From NCBI GenBank assembly GCA_029339195.1, contig JAPTJF010000166.1, positions 54,795 to 118,794 on the forward strand: a DNA stretch of 64,000 nucleotides, written 5' to 3'. Shown here piece by piece: positions 1 to 18,862 of this stretch. The notes below the pieces were generated by a model. It did not search any database and was not told where the DNA came from. It was given only the letters and a program-made list of their open reading frames with translations. Position 1 is the first letter of the stretch; every line of letters starts with the position of its first letter. Source of the DNA: Micractinium sp. NFX-FRZ (taxonomy: Eukaryota > Chlorophyta > Trebouxiophyceae > Chlorellales > Chlorellaceae). Both the position numbers and the translations under genes were made by a program.

Positions 1-746
1 CTGCAGCCGGCGTGCGACGCAGGCCGCCTCGGCGCCGCGCCAGCAGCAGCCGGCCTGCAAGAGAAGGCATTCATGGGCAGCCGAAGCAGAGTGGGCAGCC
101 TGCTTTTGGCCGAGCGCGCCCACCCTCATGGTCCTGGTTTACCTACCTGGCTTCAAGCAAGCCAGGCAAAGCCGGGAAGACCTCACCTGTGTGGTGGAGG
201 CCCGCCGGGCGGGTTAGCCCCGCAAATGGCCCAGGGCTGAGGCGGCTCAGCCTCGCCATGGCCGCCATGGCTCCCTTGTGTGCCGAGAGCGTGAGCGGAT
301 GCGTGCCTACGATCGAATGGTGCGTTGCAGGTCGCTGAAAGACGGTAGAGGTCTGTTTGGTTCTTGGCGCGCCAGGTGGCAAGACAATGCAACAGGTCTA
401 CCAAGGACTGGAACCCACATTGAGTGATTGTCTGTCCCCCCCTACTGCACCAGGATTGGTTTCACCTCTCTGTAGAGAAGCGGGTCCAGCAGAAACACGC
501 CACAGTGAGCTGCGCACTGGCCACTCGAGATACCACAAATTCCAGGCTGCAGCACCCGATCGCAAAATCCACCCTCTGGTGGCGGCACCCCAACATCCCG
601 CCACCCTGTCGCCAGCTGCGCTTCGCCGTTTTCTTGCAGAGCTCCCTTACAGGCCCCAGGTTGTTCATTCAGCTTGCATGAAGACATAGTCACTAAAACA
701 GGCATCAATGCGGTCATGACAGTGCGTGCAAAGGTCGCTGGCTTCT
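1..746. other. Unassigned edge region, 3' of GT61 gene
   Basis: No gene can be supported here. Open frames are short, overlap on both strands and show no recognisable domain. The right part is the 3' untranslated region of the minus-strand glycosyltransferase, with a candidate poly(A) signal at 647-651. The left part may belong to a neighbour outside the window. Confidence 0.5.
647..651 (-). terminator. TGTAA poly(A) signal of GT61 gene
   Basis: TTACA on the plus strand reads TGTAA on the minus strand, 96 nt past the stop of the glycosyltransferase. TGTAA is the established chlorophyte polyadenylation signal. The motif is short, so a chance match is possible. Confidence 0.45.
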
Positions 747-3603
747 TCAGCTGGCGGCGCAGACCGAGTGGTGGTCACCGCCGTAGGTGATGTTGTGAGC
801 GCCGACGTGCCACCACCACTGCCCGCTGCGCCACAGCTCCCAGTATCGCTGCATATCGCCGCCAGTCTCCGCCACCTACAAATGAGTAACGCCAGGGCAC
901 AGGGCGGGGTTGAAGGGACTGGGGCGCAGCCAGCGTGAGCGTTGCTGCCTGCTGCCCTGCCAGGCAGTGCTGCGGTGTGCACTCACCCCATCACTCCCCT
1001 GCGCCTCACCTGCCGCAGCGCCGTCTCCAGCGCCTCCCACCGCACAATGACGTTGCGGTTCTTCACATACTGGTTTGCCGCGCCCGCGCCTGCTGCCTCT
1101 GCTGGAGAGGGCTGCCAGGCGCCAGGGTCGCAGCCCTGCAGCACCCACCACAGCACTTGGGACTCCTTGTCCTGCACAGCCAACAACAGGGGCAGGCGGA
1201 GGCAAGGAAACTCCGTTCAAGGGAGGCCACAGCTAGTGGACGTGCGGCATGGAGACACACCTGCTACCTGCCTGAAGTAGCGCCATCCTGCCATTCCCCA
1301 CAACAACTCAGGGCGCTAGGCACAAGCTCAGCAGCATGTTCCCGCCATGCGACTGCTCCCCCATCCAGCTACCCACCTCAGCGTTGAACAGCGGGTCCTG
1401 CAGGTGCGGTGGGTGGGTGTCAAACCCGAAGGCCTGCACCTCTATCATGCTGCTGCCGGGCCGCATGAGCCAGCCGTTTGCCAGGTTGGCGCCGTGCACG
1501 CCCACCATTACATCTGCCAGCTGCGCTGCTGTCATGCCGCTCACAAGATCGGTGATCTCTATCTGCACACCACGTTGGTGACAGTATCAAGAGTAAAACA
1601 AATACGGATCAGGCAGGGACTTGGCATGCACGTGTGCAGGCATCAAGATGAGGTGAGCAGCAGGGGGTGCTGTCAGCGGCAGCGGCAGCGCTGCCCGCAC
1701 AGGGACGCTTCACACGTGTCCAGCATGAAGCTATATGCAAGGCACCATTTGGAAATGCAAGCAGCGGGGCTGTTGCCCACCCACCTCCCAGCAATTGGCT
1801 GTAAATGTGCGTCCCGCCGCGCTGGTATGCCGCCACAAGTTGCAGCGCCGCAGCAACTCCTGAATGTTCAGAATCTGGCGGGTGTCCCCCTGCCGCTTCT
1901 GAAACACCACATTCAGCACCGGTATGGCCGCGCCTGCGTCTTTGGCCCTATCAACAGCTGCTGCAGGTTCTGCTGCGGGTGCCGCAACTGAAGCAGCAGC
2001 GCTGTCCTGTGCGCCAACAGCGCTGCTGGAAGTGCCGACCCGCTCCTGTATGTCCGACGGCAGCAGGTGGCGGTATGCCTCCACGACGTGTCGCCCATAA
2101 CCATGGAGCGGCCAGCGTGTGATGTTCAGGCCGTGGGTGCAGATGAGCATGCTTTCAAAGCATCGCCGGTGGTCACCCTCTGCACTGGGGAGCGGCCCAG
2201 GCTGCACATGGGAGGCAGCGTCTGGCGGCTGCAAAGCAGGTGTGAAGAGGGGGCACGGGGGTTGTCTACCATGTGTCCTGGAACACTGACGCCGGGTGGC
2301 CAGGTATAGGGCATGCACAGTGAAGCAGGATCGCTGGACAAGGCCACGGCACGCCGTGCAGGGAGCAGCCGCGCAACATGACCAGCCGGCGCCCCGGTGC
2401 ATCTCACGCACCAGCCGTGTTGCAAAGTCTGCCCACGTCTCCACCCGGAGCGGCGACATGGCCTGCAGCAGCTGGTAGTTAAACCCTGGCAGAGCCAGGC
2501 CTTCTGCTGTCACCGGCACCAGCTTGATGCTGTCCTTCCAAGGGGTGTCCTCAATGAATCCAAACAGCTTGGCAGCGTTGTCTGCGACAAACAGCAGATG
2601 GGGGATGGCACACAAACAGACACAAACACACAGCACAGGGAGTGAACACAGGGTTGTGTTCAGGCCAGGAGTGCCCGGCTGCGGCTGGTGCTTCAACATA
2701 AGCCGTGCGACACGGTCGATGCCTGGAAGCGCACCTCGCAGGAAGTGCCCAAAGTTTGTCATCCAAAAGGGGTACCACACCACAGGGACGGTGCATTTAG
2801 AGAACTGCGGCTCTCGCAGGTACTCGGCACCCTCGTTCTTGGCCTGCCCACGGCTGCGAATGGAGGCCAGGGGGTAGTTGAACAGGCCGTGCTGCAGCGT
2901 GGGATTGGCAAGGCGGTGGCAGGTATGAGCTAGCCATGAGAACTGCGGCACGGCTGCATGCGGACAGTTTCTACTGCTGTGCCACAGGCAGGAGCAAGGT
3001 ATTTCTTACTTACCCCGTTGCGGTACGTGTAGATGTACTGCCCATAGTTGCCCTCTGCAGCAAACGTGGGAGCCTCCTCCCCGCCGCCATTGGGCGCCGG
3101 CTGGTAGCGGTCATCATACAGGATCAGACCTCCTGCACATGATGGCAAGAAACGGAGCAAGTTGGTGGCCGTTACTGGCGGGAGAGCAGGGCTTGCCAGA
3201 CCATGAAGTGGAGACGCCAAGTCACGCGTGCCTGTGCTGCATGTTCGAGTCAGCAAGCTGCCGGAACTGCCCGACACCATTCCTGCCTGCCTGCCTGACC
3301 CCTGGACCTACCTTGGTCCACACAGACCTTGGTCACTAGGTGGCAGCTGCTGGACCACGCGGAGGATGCCACCTCTGCTGGGGTGGGGCAGGCCTGCTGG
3401 TGCAGCGCGGCATCGCCGCCGACCAGATCTTGGCCGCCACCTGCGCCCCCGAAAGGCGCCGCGAAGAAGAGAGAGGCACTGCGAGAGCCACAAAATCCCC
3501 TGCTGTCCCGCAGGAACACTGCGGTTAGCACCAGCGCCGCAACAACGGCCCCAGAGACGCCCAGAACATGGGAGCGGACGGTGCGCAGCGCGGCAACACC
3601 CAT
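747..3603 (-). CDS. Glycosyltransferase family 61 protein (8 exons)
   Basis: Predicted type II Golgi membrane enzyme that adds a sugar to protein or cell-wall glycans. Exons on the minus strand: 3312-3603, 3014-3132, 2735-2942, 2408-2581, 1785-2179, 1377-1562, 1010-1171, 747-875; phases fit and give 554 residues. The N-terminus has a short basic stretch and one hydrophobic segment (about residues 11-30), a signal anchor. Family-type motifs are NFGHFLRDN in exon 3/4, VMVGVHGANLANGWLMRPG in exon 6 (the GT61 GxHGA region) and RNVIVRWEALETAL near the end. The tail is Trp- and His-rich (QWWWHVGAHNITYGG). A continuous open frame from 1731 reads through one true intron, so exon 3/4 joining rests on domain continuity. 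Donor sugar and acceptor cannot be read from sequence. Divergent from IleRS across 500 bp. Confidence 0.8.
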
Positions 3604-4103
3604 GTTAGGGTCGATTGTGCAGGAGCCATAAATGCCCGTGCCAGCAGAGTCAAGGCCGGCAGAGTCTAACTTTCTGCCAGCTCATTTCACGGCACAGCAC
3701 GCGGGTGAGCCGGCTTTCTGTCCCTATTCACGCGCATTTTCCAGCGGCTCCTTCCGGTGCTGCATTCTGACTGCTTTGACACACCTGTGCGGGCTTGTTG
3801 TCTTTGCCGCACCCACAAAGAACACCTGTTTCACCAGCGGGGCAACCTGCTGGGCATTCCATGAGGCTCGTGGCTTCCAGCCAGCCCGGTGTCGCCCAAC
3901 AGCTGGTGGGCAGTGCTGAGGGGTGGGGCGGCGGCAGCGCCAAGCGGCGGCGGCGGCAGAGCAGGGGGCCATGCGCCGGGCAGTTTAGGGGATGGGTTTT
4001 ACGCTACTCAACCCAAAAGCGTTGGCGTGCAGAAAAGCTAACCCGGCTTCCTTTGCTCTTCCTGCAGACCCAGAGCAGGGCAGCACGCAGCTGCACCAGC
4101 AAC
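3604..4103. promoter_or_regulatory. Divergent promoter region GT61 / IleRS
   Basis: Five hundred bases between two start codons that point away from each other; it must hold both promoters and 5' leaders. No TATA box or defined element is convincing. A pyrimidine-rich stretch followed by CTGCAG near 4060-4070 could be a 5'-UTR intron acceptor for the IleRS transcript, but this is only inference. Confidence 0.4.
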
Positions 4104-12357
<8,254 letters not shown>

Positions 12358-12949
12358 TGGCTGCGCGCTTCTGGTGTGCACGGCCTTGGGCAGCAGGCTG
12401 GAAGATGAAATGAGCTTGCAAAGTGAAGCAGTTTTCACTTCATGTAACCCGCATCCCTGAGTAGTCCCAGGGGTTGAACCAAACGCAGTGACGACGCAGG
12501 CCACTGTAGCGTGGTGTCGCATGCACTCATTCTGGCGTCACTCTGGCTGTACCACGCTTCTGAACGTGTAGGCAGCATTAATGGAGACGCTATCTTGACG
12601 AATGTTTGTTTGCACCTTCTGCACCCGTCTAGATGCAACAGTATGTATGTGAAGGCATTGCAAGTGTTCCTGCTCGCCGGCAGCTTGTTGCGCCAAGTGG
12701 CGGCGGTCGCCAGCGGTGCAGCTGGGACCGTGGCGGCCAAAATATGCGGGTCTTGAAAATTTCATTCCACTCAGGCTACTTATCAACTTATTATCAGGAA
12801 AGAGCGCAAAAGAGGCTCTCTTTTCGTCACTAGACACTCAGAAGTTCGGAGGCAGAGCAGCCTTCCCCGCTCTACTGCGTCGCATTGGGAGCGCGTGCGT
12901 TGTATCAGCAGAGGGAACCACACACAGAAGTGCTTGCTGGCAGCACGCC
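12358..12949. other. Intergenic, IleRS 3' end and RPAP2 promoter
   Basis: Holds the IleRS 3'-UTR with its TGTAA signal and then the upstream region of the next plus-strand gene. No additional gene or clear promoter element is seen. Confidence 0.5.
12443..12447 (+). terminator. TGTAA poly(A) signal of IleRS
   Basis: TGTAA 86 nt after the IleRS stop codon, the usual distance range for this algal signal. Confidence 0.6.
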
Positions 12950-15900
12950 ATGCAGCAGAGCGCAGTGGGGGCAGTGCTGAGCGAGGGCACGCCTTCCCCC
13001 ATGGAGCAGCGTCCCATCGCGGCCGCCGCGAACAGCAGCAGCGTAGGCCCCCCCGGCAGCCGCTCTGCCGCTGCCGCCAGCAGCCGCCGCTCGCCTGGTG
13101 CCGCCGCCCGCCGAGCCCCGCTTTCCATGGCAGAGCTGCGGGCCAAGGCTGCCTTTCGTGCATGCGATAGGTGAGACACTGGGTTGTATTATGCTGACTT
13201 CAAGGATGCTGTCGTGCCTGCACGTCTTGCACTGGCTAGCTGCAGGAGGGTTGGGTACATTTTGCAGGGGTGTGTGTATAGTTGCAGATCCGCTGCATCA
13301 TCGTAGGCATCCTCGTATTCTTGCTTCTTTCACACATTGGCTGCTGCAGGCTGATGGAACGCGGCGCCTCGGATGGGGCGCAGCTGTGGTCTGTCTCTCG
13401 GGTAATGTCGGGAGCAGAGTATGAGCAGGTAAGGCTGCGGCCTGTCTGCCAGATGGTTGAGCAGCATATGCGACCTGTGCACATCAGTCAGGCAGAGATT
13501 GTGCTTCGTTGCAGCGTGCGCCATGCACAACACTGTTTGTACTTTTTTTTGTTGCAGGCAGCAGAGGAGCGTGCGCTGGCTGGCAAGTGCGGCAACCCGC
13601 TGTGCGTGCACACGCCGCGGCAGGCGGCGGAGGACGGCAAGAGCGGCGGAGCCCGCTACCACATTAGCACCAGTCAGCAGGCGGTGTTTGACAAGTCAGC
13701 TGCAGATGATTCACAGGGCCATTTCTGCAGCCCAGAGTGTGCAGCAGAGGTGAAACAGTTTGCTGCGCGGCTGGGCAGTGGCTCCCTGGCACTAGAGCGC
13801 TTTGGAGCCATGTATGACCAGCTGCAGCAGCAACGGCGCCAGGAGCAGCAGCAGGGGAAGCAGGGCAGCATTGCCCAGCCTGCTGCAGCTGTGATGCTAC
13901 CTGCAGCAGCAGCAGCGCCCGCCGCAGAAGCGCCTACAACACCGTCCGTAGCAGCAGCAGCAGCAGCGCCTGGCGCAGAGGCGCCCGCAACACCGGCCGT
14001 AGCGGTAGCAGCAGCAGCAGCGCCCGCCGCCGCAGCGCCTGCAGGGCCGCCAGCTGAGGCAGCAGCAGCTGGGGCGGCTTCCAGCGAGACTGACAAGCCA
14101 TGCAGCAGCATGGACAGTGTGCCAGGTGGCATCACGAGTGCCACCGCCCTTGTGCCTCGCTTAGCAGTGGAGCAGGTGCCCGTGAAGCTTATTGACAGCT
14201 CCGCCGGGCAGTTTGCAGATTTCAGCCGCAAGGTTGCGGCCAAGCCTGCAGGCAGCTCGCCAGCGGGCAGCAGCGGGCAGCAGCGCGCCGGGAGGCCCAA
14301 GGGGGTGCTGAAGAAGCACTCGCAGTTTGCAGCAGGCACTGCCAAGGTCCCCATCATGATGGCGGAAGTCAAGGTGGGTGGAGAGGCATGGCTTCAAGAA
14401 GAGGGCAACTCCTGTGCGTGCACGATTGGAGCCATCAGAGCACGGCTGCCAGTGCAGGCAACAGCTCCGCTGTGTGCACTCTGCTGCCCGCTCTGCATCC
14501 TTTGAGGCAACCAGCTGCAAAGATTTGAGGCAACCAGCTACAAAGGCAGGACCTTCTGAATAGCTGATGGACACCTTGCTGCCTCTGCCGTGCAGGAGCG
14601 CGACCCCAGCCTGGTGGCAGCGGACACGGCCCGCAGCCTGCCGCCTGCCTCTGGCCGTTCCGCAAGGTCAGCCACAGCAGTTGAGGGCTATGTCCCCCGT
14701 GCCATGAACTCTCAGATGCAGCAAGCAAAGCGCGAGGGCCGGCAGCGGCAGCGGCGCGTGCGCTGGAGTGATGAGACGGAGGCGGGAGAGGCGGGTGACA
14801 AAGGAGGCCAGCAGCGGGCAGAGCAGCCCATGCAGGCAGCAGAGCAGCACGCAGCAGAGCAGCCGCAGCAGGCCTCAGAGCAGCAGGCACAGGAGGCGAC
14901 AGCAGGGCAGCAGGTGCAGCAGGCGTCAGCGGGGCAGGCGCAGCAGGCGCCAGAGCAGCCCGCCGCACGGCCAAGCGGCGGCGCGGTGCTAGCACACATG
15001 CCGCCGGCACCTGAGGACCCTGCGGCAGCGCCAACTGGCAGCGTGTTTGTGTTTGATGTTGAGGAACCAAAGGGCCCGTTGGAGGCTGGCAAGGCCGGCT
15101 TGGCAGCTCAGTTTGGTCGGCTGCGAGTGGCAGACCCCTCGGAGCTGCCCGGCACCATTGCTCCTTCTATCTCAGCCTCCGCTTCCACTACTGTGCACCT
15201 CTCACGGGGCGCCGCTGCCATCGGCGCCAGCTCTGGCGGCATTGACATCCAACGCAGGAGCAGCGGCGGCGGCAGCCCGGGCACATGGACGGTACCACCA
15301 GAGTGGCGCGCGGCCCCTCAGTTCTATGCACACAGCCCTGTGGGCAGCAGCAGCAGCCTGGCAGGCTCAATCACGAGCCCAGCAGGCAGCAGCAGCAACC
15401 TGACCCTGGCAGCAGCAGCAGGCAGCCCCCCGGCAGTAACCAGCTCACGCCAGGCTGCAACCCGCCCGTCGCCCAGCCCCCCTGGCCTGCCGCGCCCGCC
15501 GCCGAGCAGTAGTGCGGCGGCAAGCAATAGCGCAGGCAACGGCCTGGCCGCCCAGCCCGGCAGCCAAGCACCAGCAGGGCTGCCTGAGGGAGATGCACCA
15601 GAAGAGGAGCAGCAGGGGCAGCGTATGCTGACCAAGCGGCAGGCGGAGCAGCTGCAGCGGGCCTTCCCGCCGCTTGCGGCAGCACTGCCCCCTGAGCTAC
15701 AGGCGGCCCTGGCTTCAGATTCAGAGACCGAGAGCGAGGTGGATTCGGAGGATTGGATGCGGAGTGATGACGATGAGGCGGAACAGGCTGGCAGGTAGGG
15801 AATGTGGCCGGGCGGGGCACAGGCGTGGCAGCCTGCTTGCTATGCCTGTGCTGGCATTGCCGAGGGGCACGGGGTATTAGAGGGGCGGCTACCCCTGGTG

Positions 15901-17040
15901 CATTTTCCAAGGCATCGCTACTCTTTCACCCGGGGGATGCACCTCTCCTTTGCATCTCTAACGATCATGGCACCGCTGATTGGTAGACAACGGCCTCTAC
16001 CTCAATTTCTGTCTTCCTTTGCTGCACCTGAGGTCAGCACCTGAGATCAAAACATCGCAATCCACTTGCAGCTCTGATGAGGATGACACGTTGTTTGAGG
16101 GCAGCCACTCCAACTACCGCATCCAGCTCTCCTTCTTTGGCACGATGTTCACCCACCTGGAGGCCTGGGTCACCCCCGACACTGGTGAGTTGTAGGTGCA
16201 AGGGGGGGGGGGGGGGTGAGTTGTAGGTGCAACATGTGAGGTTCGGGTTGGCTGGAAAGTACGGGGCGCAGTGCTCCTGTCACTTTCCACACATCTGAAG
16301 GCCTGGGTCATCCCCTTCACTGATGTAAGGTTGGGGACTTCACGCTTTTGGACATATTTGGTAGGGTTGACCTGGGTGGCGTGGCGTAGGCGCAGGCCCG
16401 TTCAGTACATTGAGCTCTCTGTCCCCTCCCCTTGAAACTGGTCTTGCAGTTGAGCTGCTGGCATCAAGCCCGGATGTCGAGCTGCTGCTGCAGCCGCCCA
16501 CATCCCCCGAAGTCCTGGCCACCCTTAGTCGCCTGCTGGCCGCAGCCCTGCCGCCAGTAATGTTGGCGCTGCAGTCGGCGGCGCCTCGTGGGGAGGTGGA
16601 GCGAAGCCTTGATGAGCTGCTGCGCACGCTGCGCTTGGTCGGCCCGCTGCCGGCATTCAAGGTGCGTCGGCTGGGCTCGGCATGGGCGGGACTGGGCCTG
16701 ATCTGCGCTTGCAGCAGCGCGCGCTTGCACTGCCTGCATCCCAACCCTCACGCTGCCTTTCATAGTCGGAGCGGAAGCTGTTTGCCAGCTTTGCAGGCTC
16801 CTCCTTACCCTCCATTCGTGCCTTCCTTCACCGACGCGCGTGCATTGTCTGCAGGTCGGCCAGTGGCAGGTGGTGGCAGTCCTGCTGCTCAAGGCCCTCT
16901 CCCTGGAGCGCTGCCCCGCGCTGCGCCCTGCTTTTGAGACGCGAGAGGGCATCGGCCGCGTGAACCACCTGCTTGCTCGCCTGAGCTTCACAAGCGAGGA
17001 GTTCTATGCAGCACTGGAGCTGCTGTGCCCGGTGCCCTAG
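12950..17040 (+). CDS. RPAP2: RPAP2/Rtr1-type RNA polymerase II CTD phosphatase (7 exons)
   Basis: Predicted zinc-dependent Rtr1/RPAP2 family protein that removes Ser5 phosphate from the RNA polymerase II C-terminal domain or assists polymerase nuclear import. Exons: 12950-13170, 13350-13428, 13558-14373, 14596-15794, 16072-16184, 16450-16661, 16855-17040; phases fit, 941 residues. The Rtr1 zinc module is visible: CGNPLC at about residues 111-116 and CSPEC at about 157-161, with the intervening RYHIS strand typical of the family. About residues 190-650 are alanine-, glutamine- and proline-rich low complexity with interrupted CAG/GCA runs, making it far longer than animal RPAP2. The C-terminal exons encode a compact helical domain starting FEGSHSNYRIQLSFFGTMF. 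The start was taken at the first in-frame Met compatible with exon 2; an upstream non-coding exon cannot be excluded. Confidence 0.85.
16202..16216 (+). repeat. Poly-G tract beside duplicated donor
   Basis: A run of about 14 G follows the exon 5 donor; the stretch GTGAGTTGTAGGTGCAA occurs on both sides of it, so a donor-proximal segment is duplicated around the G tract. The run length may vary between individuals or be an assembly estimate. Confidence 0.7.
16289..16330 (+). repeat. Exon-edge echo of RPAP2 exon 5 end
   Basis: In intron 5, a copy of the exon 5 end and donor (source about 16150-16190), sharing AGGCCTGGGTCA and the downstream CCCC-CACTG pattern. The copy keeps a GT (GATGTAAG), a possible alternative donor. 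Confidence 0.65.
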
Positions 17041-17412
17041 CCCAGTGGGCATGCCCCCTTCTGGGACCTGAACTGTGCCGTGTGTGCTCGAGCTCTTGTG
17101 CTGTGCCTGGGTAGGCAAGGCGGCCTATACTTCTGTCGGCGAAAAAACATGTGCTGCTTGCGTGTGATGCTACGCATTTATGAATTTGTGTTCATGAGTG
17201 TGCCTGTTACTTTGTGGGTGTGATGCGTAGGCATCAAGCGCAACGGTTGTAAGCAGAGTAAGTGACAAACGTGGCTAGAAAGAACCGGAGAAGCGGCAGC
17301 GAGAGAAACGAGCCACGCAGAAATGAGCAGAAATGCAGGAGCAAGGAGCATCGCATGACAGCACCGGCACGCACATGCTGCACCTCCAGCGCAGAGCATT
17401 CATTGTCTGAAC
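17041..17412. other. Convergent 3' region RPAP2 / bL35m
   Basis: 372 bases between two stop codons of converging genes. It contains a TGTAA for RPAP2 at 17248-17252; no clear signal for bL35m was found. No gene seen. Confidence 0.5.
17248..17252 (+). terminator. TGTAA poly(A) signal of RPAP2
   Basis: TGTAA about 208 nt after the RPAP2 stop, somewhat far but the nearest match. Confidence 0.4.
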
Positions 17413-18612
17413 TCAGAGCTTGCGCATTTTGAAGCCAATCTTCTTCACAGTCTTGGCGTACTTTGGTGTGAGCGTTGCATAGTGGCTGAGGTCAAACAGC
17501 TGCAACATGGGAGGCAGGGGGGGCAGGGCATGGTGAATCGCTGGCAGAAATGATTTTATAAAATGCTTGGGGCTGAGCGGGCTTGCATGGTGCACGTTGA
17601 CATGCCAGTGCATTCCTACGTCGCCACACCCAGCAGGCAGACACACATGCACATCCTTTCCTGCTGTATTCCCAGCACTGAGCCACCGTCCTGCCAGCGC
17701 AGCCATTGCACCCACCCACCCACGCCACACCTGGCGCTTTGACTTGTTGAAGCGTTTGTGCACGTGCCCTGGTCGAGCATACAGCACCTTTCCGCTGCCT
17801 GTGAGCCGGAACCTTGATTTGTAGGAGCTGCAAGGTGATGTCCAGTGGTCATGGAGGGAGGCAGTCGAAGGTGGTTCAGCAGACATGGTTGAAGTAGCTA
17901 ACCCTTGAAGTAGCCAGTTTAAATCTCATGATTGAACTGTGCAGCCTCACTTTTTTTGCCAATTGTGCCCTGGTGGCTATGCCGCTGGCGCCGCCGCCAG
18001 GCTAGCACACTATACCGTTTCAAAAAGCGGGGGGGTGGGGAGGCGCAGCCCCCCCACATTTAAAAAAGTACATGGCCGCTCACCCCCACCACCCGTCCTC
18101 ATTTATCACACCCCCAGCGTGCAAGGAGCACAGAGGTGGGCCCGCTTGCCCCACAGAAGGTGGTGCGCTGGAGCAAGTGCCTCTCAGAAGTGTTGAGCAT
18201 CCCCCCACCTGTAGCTTTTGATCTTGCCTCCCGCAAACTTCACTTTCAGGTGGCTCGCGGTGGTGCGCGGCCGCAGCTGCAGCAGCTGGCTGGGCGCCCA
18301 CGCCCACCCTGCCAGGAGCAGGCCGCTGCGCTGCCCTGCCGCTGCTGCCGCTCCAACACCCGCGCTGCTGCAAGTGGGGGCAGCCCGGGCTCCCACACCG
18401 CTGAGCTGCGCCGATGCCCTGCTGCCAATGCCGCTGACTAGGCTGCTGCATAATGTGGCCAGGCCACGCTGCGCAGTGGCGGCGCTGGCAGCAGGGGCGG
18501 CGGCAGCGGCGGCAGTCTGGCCCAGGAGTGCCAGGGCCGCCGTGGCGCCGGATGCTGCGCTCAGCCCGCTGCTTCCATGCCACCTGAGGGCCCCAAGCAG
18601 GCTGCGCAGCAT
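17413..18612 (-). CDS. MRPL35: Mitochondrial ribosomal protein bL35m (3 exons)
   Basis: Large-subunit protein of the mitochondrial ribosome. Minus-strand exons 18209-18612, 17731-17827 and 17413-17499 give 195 residues with matching phases. The first exon encodes a long alanine/serine/arginine-rich, acid-poor presequence (from MLRSLLGALRWHGSSGLS), fitting mitochondrial import. The bL35 core spans exons 1-3: KIKSYSSYKSRFRLTGSGKV, then RHVHKRFN-like basic residues and a C-terminal YAKTVKKIGFKMRKL. The frame of exon 2 alone opens with a Met, but joining to exon 1 restores the conserved KIKSYSSYK start, so the longer model is preferred. Intron 1 contains a G7/C7 inverted repeat. Divergent from eS8 across 250 bp. 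Confidence 0.85.
18029..18058. repeat. G-tract/C-tract hairpin in bL35m intron 1
   Basis: A run of seven G is followed about 15 bases later by seven C, able to form a small hairpin or G-rich structure within the intron. No function is evident. Confidence 0.5.
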
Positions 18613-18862
18613 AGGTTCAACCTGCAGGCAGTCCAGTCCCTCCTTCCTGCGCTATTGTCCTGAGCAGCAGTAGGCGTCCCGGCACTTGCTGTTTCCCGAC
18701 CGCGTTTGGGTTTCATCGCCACGAGGGTTACAGCGCCAGCGAGAGAGCGAAGCACGCGCCTCATGAGCCCGGGACCCAGGGCCGGCGTTTAGCGCAAGCA
18801 AGCCTGCGTGGGCCGGCCTCTTTCCCTGGTGGCTCGCAGGGGACCACAGAAAACGGGGCAGC
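18613..18862. promoter_or_regulatory. Bidirectional promoter bL35m / eS8
   Basis: Only 250 bases separate the start codons of a mitochondrial and a cytosolic ribosomal protein gene transcribed away from each other, so they probably share a promoter. No TATA box is convincing. Confidence 0.6.

Noticed and set aside
1731..2951. A single 406-residue minus-strand protein
   Set aside because: It is a read-through of GT61 exons 3-5 including introns; part of it is cysteine-rich intron translation and the family motifs need splicing to align.
13674..14372. Antisense alanine-rich frame of 232 residues
   Set aside because: It is the shadow of the GCA/CAG-rich RPAP2 exon; composition alone keeps it open.
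14435..15070. Antisense 211-residue proline/alanine frame
   Set aside because: Again opposite the low-complexity RPAP2 coding exon, with no domain or splice context.
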